Assembly (NCBI GenBank): GCA_002794775.1
Contig: NBAY01000009.1
Location: 806,001-870,000 of the forward strand
Reading direction: 5' to 3'
DNA length: 64,000 nucleotides
Source of the DNA: Porodaedalea pini
Lineage: Eukaryota > Basidiomycota > Agaricomycetes > Hymenochaetales > Hymenochaetaceae
The stretch's first letter is position 1, and each line of letters begins with the position of its first letter. Positions 45,185 through 56,869 of the stretch are shown one piece after another. The notes below the pieces were generated by a model, which saw only the letters and a list, made by a program, of their open reading frames with translations, was not told where the DNA came from and made no database searches. The position numbers and the translations under genes were made by a program.

Positions 45185-45200
45185 GGGGTAATTGATTTTC
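45185..45200 (+). repeat. GGGGTAATTGATTTTC repeat, copy 1
   Basis: Identical to 46203-46218. A related copy, GGTTTAATTGATTTTTC, lies near 45478. All three are in the same orientation. Confidence 0.8.
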
Positions 45201-46202
45201 AAGGTCGCGACATGAGGTCCCGGACCGCAACGATATGCTGCGACAGGGCAACATGCGCCACAGGTGCCTAAACAACAGCAGATAATGTCCACCAATACAG
45301 CGCAAGTCCGTCCAAGCAGACAAGAACCACAAAGGTCAGTCGTAAGTAGCTGATCTTCTTGGTCGGCTACCAGACCTGCGTACATTGTCCTTCGCCATCA
45401 CGTAGGCACCCACAGTTATATCTTAACGCCAACAGGACGAGAAGATGTACGAAGCTCCTATTTGGAAGCATCGCTAAGGTTTAATTGATTTTTCGGGCCA
45501 TCGTGTCCAGTTGCAACAAAGGCCTAAGAACGATCACCATCACGCAGGGACTAGCATTCCGAATTTCTTGGCGCTCAACGAACACGACGAGCGCTGTGCA
45601 GAAACCCCGTCCGCAAGACCGACAACAGCTAGGGGGGAGTCCATCCTTCTCATCCATAGCGTGATGTGGCATCCTGATAGGGAGCCGACGTGATAATTCC
45701 CGACCCCAAAAAAACCGAACATCAGACAGTAGTGAACGCACAAGATGGCGTTCAAAAGTTCCGCGCCCTTTGACAAGCAGCGTGATACCAGCAGTACGAG
45801 GGTCCTATATGAGGAAGATTGGTTTCTTCTGGACAGGACTCCAACGGTGCCGGGTGCGCAATTCAGCGGCGCACGCCGGATGGATCGATGAGGAATGATT
45901 TGGGTCGAAAGGGTCGGTCGGTAAGTAGGCAGTGGAGGAGTTTTAGATTGATGGGCCGAGACGAACAGCTACAAGGTGGTACCAAACCTCGAGACATAGT
46001 GCCTACAGACGTAAATAGTCTCTATAAGCATAGCAGCTACCCGTAAGTAAGAAATGGCTTACCGCACACGAGTTTACCCCGCCAAACTGTTCCTACTCCA
46101 GCTCGCGACCACGGCGCCAGCGGTCCCTTCGTTCTTCGTCATCACAAAGACCATCCGGAAGGAATGGCTGGCAAAAACTGTAGTCTTCGCCAGCCAGTGT
46201 AA

Positions 46203-46218
46203 GGGGTAATTGATTTTC
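46203..46218 (+). repeat. GGGGTAATTGATTTTC repeat, copy 2
   Basis: Exact copy of 45185-45200, 15 bp upstream of the first hairpin. Confidence 0.8.
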
Positions 46219-46232
46219 GACACCGAGGCACG

Positions 46233-46255
46233 CGTCGACCACTCAATGGTCGACG
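46233..46255. repeat. Inverted repeat, 9 bp arms
   Basis: CGTCGACCA, five-base loop CTCAA, TGGTCGACG. Perfect arms; near-matching bases continue outward (GCAC / GTGC). Confidence 0.85.
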
Positions 46256-46268
46256 TGCTCGCCTCAGG

Positions 46269-46289
46269 GAGCACCCTGTTAAGGTGCTC
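46269..46289. repeat. Inverted repeat, 7 bp arms
   Basis: GAGCACC, seven-base loop, GGTGCTC. It lies 13 bp after the preceding inverted repeat. Confidence 0.85.
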
Positions 46290-46567
46290 GAGAGTGGCAG
46301 AGCTTCCCCGCCCATCCTTATAAAGGCAATAATCTCCGATTGAAACTCCGAAGCTCAGATTAGCCTGACTCACTGCAATGAGGTTTTTTGCGACTGACTC
46401 AGGTTGACTCCAGCCTCTGGAGCTACGACGACTGTCTGACGCTCAATTCGCATCCAGGTGTGATCTTAAAGTCCAAATCGAGTTCAAAATCTCTAGTGGC
46501 TGCATTTTAGTTATCAAGCAGAAATATAGATCTCCTTGGCATGCTCGACGGTTGATCAGGATTCAGG

Positions 46568-48953
46568 ATGCAAGATGAACAGTTCTCGCGAGAGCCCTAT
46601 ATCGAGCCTAATAGCAGTAGCGGAAGTGATCCGCTGCTGGGTGCTCCAGTAGAAAGGGTAATTACTTCAAACTTACCCAGCTTAAATGTTCTGACACGGA
46701 TGTCCAATTGGCCCCTTATCACCAAAATACTCAAGGTCAATCCGCTCGGCCATGAAGTAGGCCTGCTCTCATGCGTCATGCTCAACCTCGGAGAAATTCT
46801 AGGCTCCGGAATCTTCTCAGTCCCTGGAGTTATCCTGAACTCTGTAGGGTCTGTTGGCATGTTCATTCTAGCTTGGATCCTTGCTCCAGTTTTCGCAGTT
46901 GGTCGGTGCTTCTCGATGGAATAGGAGTGCAACTAGGACTAATAAGGACTTCATTGTAGCTGGTTTGTCATTATACACAGAGCTTGGAAGCATGTTCCCA
47001 AACAGATCAGGAGCAGAAGTCGTCTATCTCGAGCAGGCATATCCACGTCCTAGATCCCTGGTACCTGTATCGTTTGCAGTGACAACAGTTCTTTTATCGT
47101 ATGCAACGAAATTGGTCATTATTTGCGATGACTGTATTCACTGTTCACCGTAGGTTCAGCGCAACGAATTCCATAGTGTTCGCGCAATATTTTATGGCAT
47201 TTTTCGATGTCCCGCCGACTCCGACAAGACAAACAGTTCTCGCACTAGCCATGGTCACTTTTGCTTTATCAGGTTTGTGCCCTCGAATCTTATGTATGCG
47301 AGAAACAGTCTGAATCCAACTAAGCCCAGTCCTTAACAGTACCGGCTTTCTCGACGAAGTGGTCTCTGCGAGTTGTCAATGCCATAACTACTGTGAAGAT
47401 TTTGTCTCAATTAATGTAAGCTCTGCGGTTCTTCTGCCTATTCTACATTATCTCAACATGATTCAAGCCTTATTTCAGCAGGAGTGGCCGTCTTATCAGG
47501 TATCACACGCATCGAAGATCCCTGGTCGAACTTCTCCGACCTATGGGCAGGGACGACATTCAACGGCAACGCCCTCGCCACTGCCTTCGTCAAGACGCAC
47601 TTCGCATTCGTGGGCTGGAACAACGCCTTTAATGTCCTTGCCGAAGTGAAGGGCCGGGATCCCGTCCGCACTGTCCGCAACTCCGGGTGCATTTCCCTCA
47701 CGCTCGTCTCACTCCTGTTCTTGCTGACGAACATCGCGTACATCGCGGCCATCCCGAAGGACGACATCAAGCACTCTGGACAGCTCGTAGGTGCACTGTT
47801 TTTCCAGAGAGTATTTGGCGGGTCGTTGGCGGCCAAGTTGCTGCCTATAATGGTCATGTTTAGCTCCTTGGGAAACGTTGTACGTACATATTCTTTGTAC
47901 TTCTACGGGCTTTCGTTTTCTTACTCAAGGTCCTCCACCAGATCGCGGTTGTATGCTTCTGATCTTTATCCCCGTTTTCATTGCTCTATTTAATAAATGT
48001 TGATTTGTCTTCAGACAATCGGAAAGGCTCGAGTCATCCGAGAAATTGCTCGGCAAGGTCTCCTTCCATGGCCCGAGTTCTTTGCCTCCACCAAGCCGTT
48101 CGGGACCCCACTCGGTCCAATTCTGATGAAATACTCCTCACGGTCCTCGTCATCCTCGTCGTCCCCGCCGCGGATGCCTTCAGCTTCCTCCTTGACCTGT
48201 TCTCGTATCCGAACTTAGTGAGCCATAGAAGTCAAGTACTTATACGCGCCGAGGTGGCTAAATGAGATTACTACGGGACACAAGTTCTTCTCTGCTGCGA
48301 CTGCAGTCGGAGTGTGGATTCTACGGAAACGACATGCGTTTGTCGGGACAACGAAGACACCCGCTGAGTACAAAGCATCAAACGTTTCGATTGTGCTGTA
48401 TCTCGCGAGCTGTATATTTCTGATCGTCATGCCATGGTGCGTAGTCATCTATCTTACCTTATGAGTAAGTAGTGAGGTCGCGAATTTTAGGATACCGCCC
48501 GAACAGGGCCATGCAGATGTATCGTTTTGGTATGCGACGTGAGTGGGATCTGACCCGTTATCTTCATAGCCTTTTCATTCGATACTTATCCAACCCGAAT
48601 AGATATTGCGTCGTGGGCATCCTCATCCTGCTTGTGCGTCTATTCAGAGCTCCCAACCTCAATTTAATAATGATAACACGCCAACGTGTTTCCTGGCTCA
48701 ACAGGCGTGCGGGGCGTACTACTACGTCTGGATCGTTGTCCTCCCACGACTCGGTGGCTACGAAGTCGTCGAAGAGGTCGAGGAGATCGCAGGCGGCGTG
48801 CGGCTTGCGCGACTCGTGCGTAAGTATCCCTCCAGACCCCAGGCTGCGAGTCAGTGCAACGGTAATGATACTGAGGATCATGAGAGGAATGATCGTGATG
48901 GAGCAGAAAGCTCTGGAGGACAAACATATGACGAGCGTGAGCCGTTACTATAA
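46568..48953 (+). CDS. MUP1: MUP1-type amino acid permease
   Basis: APC/LAT-family plasma-membrane transporter, by analogy a methionine or related amino acid importer. The acidic/polar N terminus leads to the first helix signature, LGHEVGLLSCVMLNLGEILG then SGIFSVPGVILNSVGSVGMF, in which GxGIF is the unwound substrate-binding part of TM1 in APC carriers. Later exons encode further helices: FVGWNNAFNVLAEVKG (TM6-TM7 region), TLVSLLFLLTNIAYIAAIPK, LPIMVMFSSLGNV, then EIARQGLLPWPEFFASTKPF and KYSLTVLVILVVPAADAFSF. The cytosolic C terminus is acidic and ends GGQTYDEREPLL. About ten introns; several donors are weak (GTCGGT near 46902). The total fits 12 membrane segments. In yeast, Mup1 is ubiquitinated by Rsp5; an Rsp5 gene lies 3 kb downstream. 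Confidence 0.88.
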
Positions 48954-49332
48954 CTTAAGTAAATAGAGATTCGTTGCATCGATAGCTGGATTATACAATA
49001 CATTCTAAGTACATTGTGGGGCTTACTGTTATAATATACACACGTGCTAAACCAGATATAAGGAAGTAACCAAATTTTGCCTTAGGGCATAGGCTGGGGA
49101 ATAAGCCAGCATCGGAAAATATCCAAGACAACAAGTTATCGCCATCCAAGACACAGTGGACATGTCAATGTGCGCCGGTCCTCCGGTCAAAGATATACCC
49201 ACCGGATGTGACACAGTTCGAATGTCTGTCCGTTGCTACGACGTATCGCTTCGGCGTGTCGCGCGCGCCTCCTCGGATAAATCGCTCAACAAGGATCGTT
49301 AGTTGCGGTTATAAAGCGCATCAGCAGATCAC
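48954..49332. other. Convergent 3' flank
   Basis: Between the stops of the permease and OMA1 genes. AT-rich at first; no gene seen. Confidence 0.5.
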
Positions 49333-51321
49333 TCATTCCCGTGTCTTCCTCGCAAGTTTCCGTGCATTCTTTCTCAGCGCCTTCGCGCGCTCCGTTTGCC
49401 AGCGCTGTAGCTCACTCTTCAGCCTCAACAACCGCGCTTCGTGCGCAGGGTGAGTCGCGCCCACAATCCTCCTCGCAAGCCTCACGCCCAGGCTACTATT
49501 CGCGCCGTCTTCGAGTGCAGCGACGACGAGGCTCTCCTCGAAGTCCCGAGAGTGCTCCGCGCCGCGTGCGGATGAGCACTCTGAAAGTGCGGCATCGCGC
49601 CGACGCTCCCAGAACGAGACCGTCTCGCGCGCGTCGAATCCTGCATGTGCGAGGATCCGCGCGGAGACGGCGTCAGCTTCGAATTCGAGGCCCATGCTCG
49701 TGCAATATTCCTAGAGAAAAGTAAAGAAATAAGGTATCAGAAACAGAGACTACTCTCTTTCGGCATATGAATTAGATATGAAATATTAAACGTACCGATA
49801 TCTTTGAGAATTCGCCTGTGCCAAATTTTCCAAGATTCGCGACGGCGTCATTGACGAACGGCCCGAAAATCATGGTAATCGGGAAGAGGACCGCTCGGAG
49901 CAAGTCCGAAAGCATGGAAATCGTACCAGGGATGACGACAGTGCCAGCGGAGAGCGTCTCGAGATGATGCGAGAGAATGAGGTGCGAGAGCTCATGTGCT
50001 AACAGGATTGCGAGCTGCGTGACCTGTTCTTCCGTCGGCGTACACGGGGGTGGAGCAATGGACTGGGATGGCGGCGGGGGCGGTGGAGAGGAGAAGGCAA
50101 GCAGGGAGCCCATTAGCTCGGAGACCATTGAGCGAGCGGGGGAAGAGACTCGTGCTTCAGACGGCGGGCTGTCGGCAGCAGCAGCGTGATCGTTCCCGAA
50201 GACACGGTTGAGGAAGCCTGAGTATACAACGATGCCGCCGCCCCCATCCGGACCGAAACCGAACGAGAATGCGTTGTCACAGTCCGGCCGGTCGACGAGG
50301 ATGAGGTTGTACGGCGGACCTGGGACCAGATGTGGCGAGTCAATCGCTGCCTCCGTCGATGATGCAGAGGGCTGCTGCTGCTGCTGCAGCTGAGCTTTGC
50401 GCGACTCCGAGCACACGGCATCGCAGAACCAGCGAAGGTACTCCTTCGCAGAGGGGCGTGGCTTGAGCGGGTACTTCGCGGGGGGAGGGAGCGGTATGTC
50501 GTCCGGCCCACGCTCAAGCCAAGGAAGGTCTGCGCGCTTCTCGACTGCGAGAATCGGGATCGTACGCTCGAGGCGGCGGAGCACGGCTTCAACGACTTGA
50601 TAACGCCAATCAGTGGGTGGTATGATCTCCGGGGTACCATCCTGGGATATCACCTCGAGCACGGCGCGGTACCATCCATCACCCTGCAACTGCTGCAGTA
50701 TCGCATCTTCCTCCTCCGGTGAGAGCAAGATGACGCGCCAGCGCCCAGACAACGGCGTGCGTTCGAGGCTGGCGAGGAAGGTAAGACCAAAGATGAGGAA
50801 GGGCACGGATATAAGCGTGCGGTACGATCTGATGCCCCTTCGCAGCTTTTGCTCTAACATGCTTCGCTGGTGTTCAAGCTCGGGTTTCTCCTTGTTCATA
50901 CGTTTGAGATACTTGCGCACGAAAATATTTTTGACGCCAAAGAAAGGAACGAAGGTCAAGGCAACTTTGGTGATCATGCGAGCGAGCTCAATGGATCCCG
51001 AAGCCTTGAGACATTGATATAAGACGACGATGGATCAATGTGCATATTGAAGTCGAAGCTTACCTTAAGCATACTGGCAAGTAATGCGCCAAGGAAAGGG
51101 CCCGGGTGCTGACGCGGCGTCGTTGTATGGAACTTTGCCAGCAGCTCATGTCGAGAGGATTTGATCATTGCATTGCTGCGCGCAGCAGCTGTTAGAAGAG
51201 GGGTCTGAGGCGTCCAGCGCGCAACATTCCTCCGATTTCGAGTATAACACTGTAAGGAGAGTTCGGGAGACTTTGCGACAGTAAAGAGACGCATGGTCGA
51301 CGGAGACGTCGAGCGCAGCAT
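49333..51321 (-). CDS. OMA1: Mitochondrial metalloprotease OMA1 (M48)
   Basis: Inner-membrane stress protease that cleaves dynamin-like and other inner-membrane proteins. The N terminus is basic and hydroxylated (MLRSTSPSTMRLFTVAKSP, later HELLAKFHTTTPRQHPGPF), as expected of a mitochondrial presequence, and is followed by membrane-prone segments (ALTFVPFFGV, LISVPFLIFGLTFLASLERT). The catalytic region reads LLAHELSHLILSHHLE, a proper HExxH, followed by another hydrophobic stretch and, after an intron, LEFEADAVSARILAHAGFD, supplying the third zinc ligand in ExxAD. A Gln run (LQQQQQP) and a Pro run (SSPPPPPPSQ) lie before the active site. The first intron ends with an AAG acceptor, rejoining LK to ASGSIELARM. 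The C terminus is very basic. The alternative start is the Met at MRLF. Confidence 0.92.
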
Positions 51322-51741
51322 TTTTCATAACGTCGAGTACGATGAGGGGATCGAGTCAGAAGTTGCGTAGGATACGCGTCCTCGGCAGCGAGCTTTGTCT
51401 AAATATTGTCCGAATCATATCGTGCTTACAAAGCAATGCGCATCCCGGCGCTCGCTTGGCCGTCCGCAAACTGCGATCAAATCTTATCGTCTCACTGCAT
51501 TCCCTCATTTGTGTAGACAAAGGAGCTTTTATTTCAGAAAGACCAAGGAGAACAGGACTCCCCTTACATGGAACGAAGACAAATAACATACATTAATTAT
51601 GTACGGTAGTTAGTAGTAGCTCGAAGAGCGTCAGATCATTTGAGATTGAAACACCATGAAGATCGATGATGACAGGAGGCAGGAAAGTAACCTTAACTAG
51701 GATTCCGCGCAGACAAGCGAGCCAATGCATATATAAAATAC
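51322..51741. other. Spacer between RSP5 3' end and OMA1 start
   Basis: Both flanking genes are on the minus strand. It holds the 3' flank of RSP5 and the OMA1 promoter; nothing else recognised. Confidence 0.5.
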
Positions 51742-54700
51742 TTATTCTTGTCCGAAACCGACGGTCTCCCTGCAAAATCGAGTCAGACGATGCACGCATA
51801 CAGGCAAGATGCAGACTTACTCTACAGCAAGAGTGAGTTTCTGCTCTAAGCTCGCAAAGTCCTTGTATGGAGGAAGATCAAGGCGGTTGAAGCAGGTCTG
51901 TAGCAGAGTAAGTTTCCGTTCGTAATTTCCGCGATTAGAGAAGATACTTGCGTGACTCTTAGGCAACTGAGACGGGTCGCCAGATTTTTCAATGGTGAAA
52001 CGGCGGGGCCCATCAGACCCTTGAAGATCCTTGAATCCGTTGACGGGAATACGAGAAGTGCCCGTGGTGAATTGCAGCAAGCGCGACTTGCGTTCTGTTG
52101 GCCAGCTACGGATGCACTTCCAGAACCACTGGATGACCTCATCGCTCATCTCATACCCACGGTAATCCGTATACTTAGACCAGTCATCGCTACGGGAACT
52201 TCAGCAGATGCGGGGAAACAGAAGATGAACCTGTCCACTTACACATCGATCTCTGACATACCACCAATGAGCAGCTCGAGCTCACGCTCATCGAAGACAT
52301 TGACGAGCTCCTGAGGTATGAGCTCATTGAAGCCGGACATGAAGGCCTCGAATTGCTCTCGCACACGCTTGAAGATACGATATTCAACGACGAGGTCAAC
52401 ATATTCTTTCTTGTTCTCATCGGTAACTGGAATATCTGCACCACCAGGTTTGAGCTCAATGGTGACCATCTCGCCAAAGCGGTCTTCCGCAGTCGTGAAT
52501 GTCTCATCGATGACGTCTTCAATGTTATTCTCACTGTTGGTATATTTAGAACACCTCACCAAAAAATGACCAAAAAAATCTGAGACTCACAGCATCCAGG
52601 TTAATCCTCTGAATAGCTCAGCATCCACACTCTCCAGATCCGATAGTGTGACCTTCTTCTTCAAAATCATTTTGTAGAAGCTGACAATGAAGTACGCATC
52701 GAGGAAGCGCCGATGGAAGATCGCCAAACCGAGGCAACGTCCGATGAACTTGAAGTAGTTCAAGTGTTCTGGGTTTACGCCGGACGCCGGGTTAATCTGA
52801 AGAGTGTAGTTGTCATGTGCCGAGTACTCGAAGAGACAGTAAAAGGGCTGATGACACATGTGTTAGTGTCGATTGACCAATATGAAGAAGAGAAAAGTAG
52901 AGCTTACATTGAACATCTCGTGAGACAAGAGGAAGAAGAATTCTCTAAAACGCATTCGTGAACAAGATGAAAATAACATTTAGATGTTAAACTGACCTTG
53001 AGACACCTCCGTAATCAAGACCATCTTCGCCGTCGAACTTGATCATCAGTCTCTTTTTCAAATCGCTGGGTGTTTGCCTCATGATCTCCGCATACGAGTC
53101 TTCGAAAATGTGGTTTCGCCTGATCTTGATCTGGCAGTTACCCGGCTGTGCGCGCATCGCTGGCTGGCTGCGGAAGTAGATGAGCTTCCTACGGAAGTCA
53201 CGCTTGTACTGCGGCACGTTCTGGTCCAGGGATGACGGTAAGCGTGCTACAAACAATATTAATTTCTTTAGCATGCAATTGTCACGTGGCACTTACGATC
53301 ATCCCAAGTCGTGGTCTTAGTGCTGTAAAAAGGTCAGTTAAGGCATTTAAGACGGAAGACACCAGAATTCGCACTTATGATCAACTACGCAACATCAAAT
53401 CAGTACGATTTGGATGGTTCAGTGATAAGAAATCTCACCGAAGTAGATTCTGGCGGTCGAAGTGAGTCGCATCTCCCATCCAGACGGAAGGGGACCAAGT
53501 TGCGAGATTGATTGCGGTTGAGCAGTCGTGGTTGCGCCGTTCGGGCCCATAACGCGCACAATGGTCTGACGACGTGGGTCCACCCATGTCGTAGTGCGCG
53601 TCCTGCAGAAAAGAGAGTAAGCCTCGGGTTAGACTAAAAGTTAAAGCATTAGTAGACATACTGATGATCCACATAGTACGCGCGACCCTCTGGTGTGAAA
53701 CGCTCCTCCCAACCAGCAGGAAGTGGGCCACTCCCAGCTGTAGTCTGCGCATTCGCAGTGATCGGCGTTGATGCCGCTGATGTGGCAGCTGCGGATGTTG
53801 AACGGGTGACACCAGTTTCAACCATATCGTCCGCGAGGATACGGCGGCTGTGCTGGTCGCGCGCGGCATTCGTCTCTCCCTGCTGCGCAGAGTTATTTGC
53901 AGACTGGTTCGTCGACGGCCGGTGCCATGTCGTGCTTCTAGTTCTATAAATAGCATAGTTTAGGTTTCAGAAATGGTGACATAGTGAGTCAGGACTTACG
54001 AATGGTCTACGTAGTAAGTCCGTCCGAGAGGGTCGATGCGACGCTCCCACCCAGGAGGCAGGGGTCCAAGCTGGTCTTCATTCGGATTAAAGTTACGCGC
54101 CGCAGCTGCAGAGGCGTTGATCGCAGCTCCGGCAGGCATCGGTGTCTGACTGACGTTCGGGGCTGTCGGAGAGGACGTGGCGGGATTCGCCGCCGCACCA
54201 CCGCCAATTGTAGGCGCACCGCTTACAGGACGAGATGCAGAAGGTGCGGTCTCACCATCCGGAGTTGAGGCGGAGGCTGTCGCTGTTGGTGACCGGTTAA
54301 TTTGCGGCGTCGGCATCTGCATATGGGCAGGCTGTTCTGTCTGCGTTGCTGCTTGACTACCTTGGTGACTTGGTGTTCGCGACAGCGCAGAGCCAGACGT
54401 CGAAGCAGCCGTGGGAGAGAGCGAGGACGCGGAGTCCTCGAGACCCATGTTTGTTAGCGCGGCCTGCAGGCCTGCCACAGCCGAAGGACCAGGATTGCTG
54501 ATCGGTTGTGTAGTGTTTGTCGAAAGATAAATGATGAGTTTCCCATGGACGACGAGGTTGTCGTTAGACTTCTTCAAGTCCAACGTGAGCATTTCTATGC
54601 GCAGTCAATTGCTGTGCAATACAATATCAAGATAAGGAATACACACCATGTCCCCCTAGCTCAAGGTCGAGCACATCGCTGACACGAATATTCACCACAC

Positions 54701-55136
54701 CCAAGAATCCTTGGTCGCGCCGCTTGAACTTGCGCTGATCGAATATCTGGACGGCAACGACTGAAGAGTCCTTCACAATACTGATGCGCGCTTAAGTCCA
54801 AATCTCGTACAAATACTAGACAGAGACCACTACGTACACGTCGAAGTTCTCATTCCAGTAAGGGTTCAATGTCTTCTTAATGACACTAGTTGTATGCGTC
54901 TGCTCGGCATCGACTGTGATTACTGCGAAAGGATCAGGCAGCCTGAAGACATCGCGCTTGGAAAGACCATCGGCCGCAACGACTACCCATGAACTTCAGA
55001 ATTTGACCGCCACTCGAACAACAAACCCAAGCTCACCAGTGATCCTGATCTTCCTCGTTCTGTCGTCCGACGTTAGATGCCCAAATGCTGATAAAGAAAT
55101 CACACGAATTGCTCACAATGGACCAGCAGTCGGCAT
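51742..55136 (-). CDS. RSP5: NEDD4/Rsp5-family HECT E3 ubiquitin ligase
   Basis: Ubiquitin ligase for membrane-protein endocytosis and sorting. In order: an N-terminal start [20 protein letters not shown]; a C2 domain ([52 protein letters not shown]) for lipid binding; a long Ser/Thr/Ala/Gln-rich linker; three WW domains, each opening GPLPxGWE (about 54080, 53720 and 53490); then a HECT domain ([35 protein letters not shown], and the C-lobe). Splicing out intron 51898-51951 gives [20 protein letters not shown], which holds the catalytic Cys, and the last exon gives [12 protein letters not shown], the exact family ending. The stop is at 51742. The intron before the catalytic Cys is GC-AG and stopless. 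The gene is divergent from the Sec14-like gene at 55418. Confidence 0.95.
51898..51951 (-). other. GC-AG, stopless 54 nt intron before the HECT catalytic Cys
   Basis: Minus-strand donor CAC|GCAAGT and acceptor CTGCTACAG, with CTAATC as a branch-like site. Its removal gives [14 protein letters not shown], the HECT consensus. Retention would insert 18 residues between KSH and TCF without a frameshift. Confidence 0.85.
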
Positions 55137-55417
55137 GTGTGTAGACTTTAGGGATTAGTACACTGGTAGGATCTTGTCCGACCAGATGTCGGTGCTGAAG
55201 CTAGCCGAGACTCAGCACAGGCAGCAGAGGTGATAGTTGGAGACAGAGACGGTAAGTCGCACGGCATCGGAGATGCACCCTTCCGTGACACAATACTGAA
55301 CCGGAATAGGCGCATGTTTACTCACGCCACACATGGCTATGCCGGCCCGTACACGTCCGAGTCGCGTCAAAAATCGAGCGCGTCACCGTGTCGTGCATCT
55401 TCAAGTTCTCAGGGAAA
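55137..55417. promoter_or_regulatory. Divergent promoter, RSP5 and Sec14-like genes
   Basis: 281 bp between opposing start codons. No clear TATA box. Confidence 0.45.
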
Positions 55418-56656
55418 ATGTCTGACTTCACTCCTCTTGAAGTGCCTACAGTACCTGCAGACAAAGAGCTCAAGGATGTCAAGCTCATTGAGGAGCAAGA
55501 GACCGAACGCAGCGAGGTCTTATCACACTTTGACAAGAATGACTACAGGATACCTGGCGAGGAGAAGGGGGAGCTTATGGACGAGGAGAAGATGTGGTTG
55601 GTGAGTGCAACGCTGTGCTGTTTTTCTCACTCCAAGTTATGACATCTGTCTGCTATTCAGTCCAACGACTGCATCTTGAGGTGAGAAACCATTGAAGTGG
55701 GAAAGGAAAACAGAAGCCAGGTTGTTCTCATGCATCACTTTCTGTATTCAGATACTTGCGTGCATCGAAGTGGGTGGTCGCAACGGCTAAGCAAAGGCTC
55801 GAGGATACGCTAAAGTGGAGGCGCGAATATGGCTTCTACAACGGTACACTTAGCGCGGAGAATGTCGAGCCCGAGGTCGGCACACGTTCTAACTACTCTA
55901 TTTCAAACGCTCACTCTTGCTTGTATAAGGCTGTGACAGGAAAAGAAATCGTCTTTGGGTACGACGTCAAGGGGCGGCCAGCATTCTACATGATCCCCAG
56001 TCGACAGAACACGAACGAGTCTGGCCGTCAGCTCCAATACGCCGTTTGGATGCTCGAGCGGTGTATTGACCTGATGGGTCCCGGAGTCGAGTTCGTCTCC
56101 ATCTTTCGATAACATCATCTCGTCAACTCATGGTGCATCTCGTTTTAGATCCCTCGACCTCCTCATCAACTTCGCTGATAAGGCGAAGAACCCCTCCCTG
56201 GGCACTGCGCGCCAAATGCTGCACATCATCCAGTCGCATTACCCCGAACGGCTCGGCCTCGCGCTGATCATCAACGTGCCCATGCTCGTCAACGCCTTCT
56301 TCAAACTTATCATGCCCTTCGTCGACCCCGTCACGCGCAACAAGGTCAAATTCAACCCGCGTGTCTTCGACGACGGGATTTTCACGCGCGACCAGGTCAT
56401 GAAGCAATGGTGGGACGGCACGCGCGACTTTGAGTACGACCATGAGCGCTACTGGCCTGCGCTTGTGCAAATGTGCGACGCGCGCAGGGAGAAGCAACTT
56501 CAACGGTGGAGAGAGCTGGGTGCCAAGGTTGGCATCAGCGAGTGGGAAATGAAGACTGGATGGACACCGGCTCAGCCGGGTCCGGCACCTGTCTCGGAGA
56601 AGATTGTTGAGGTACCTGTGGTGGATGTCGAGCCTACTGTGGGTATAGCTCAGTGA
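55418..56656 (+). CDS. Sec14-like CRAL-TRIO lipid transfer protein
   Basis: Cytosolic phosphatidylinositol/lipid transfer protein. I chose the Met at 55418 (MSDFTPLEVPTVPADKELKD); an in-frame Met at 55388 is possible. A CRAL-TRIO N-terminal helical domain follows (CILRYLRASKWVVATAKQRL, TLKWRREYGF), then the lipid-binding domain (GKEIVFGYDVKGRPAFYMIP, LQYAVWMLERCIDLMGPGVE, ARQMLHIIQSHYPERLGLAL, NVPMLVNAFFKLIMPFVDPV). The gate-helix region is present. The C terminus has WW/W-rich contacts and ends in a Val/Pro tail. Three or four introns, including one in which GTCGGC...GTATAAG removes a short stretch before AVTGKE. It most resembles the Sfh/Csr1 branch; the ligand is unknown. Confidence 0.92.
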
Positions 56657-56869
56657 TCACGATGGTGAACGCCTCGCTTTGTCTTTTTGTTTTGTTTTGT
56701 TCGGTTTCTAGAGATACCATTTCTCTGGCGTAGACTTCCTGGAATCAATATTAATATACTAGATTTAATGGCATTGTAATGGTATTTTTCAGCTTGAATA
56801 ACTGTGTGCATCAGTATACGAGGTAAACCAATTTACAAAAATCGGACAGAAATCCTGATCAAGTAGGCA

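Larger units (their letters stand above)
44608..46567. other. Two-kilobase region without a supported gene
   Basis: The largest empty stretch of the window. Open frames are short; one on the minus strand (45041-45385) is Cys-rich (ICCCLGTCGACCPVAAYRC) but lacks a signal peptide or convincing exon structure. It contains an identical 16-mer at 45185-45200 and 46203-46218, a diverged third copy near 45478-45495, and two adjacent hairpins at 46233-46255 and 46269-46289. It may be remnant mobile DNA or a regulatory spacer for the permease gene. Confidence 0.5.

Noticed and set aside
45041..45385. Cys-rich minus-strand frame, possible small effector
   Set aside because: The cysteines are clustered in a hydrophobic run without a signal peptide, and the frame overlaps the repeated 16-mer; more likely incidental.
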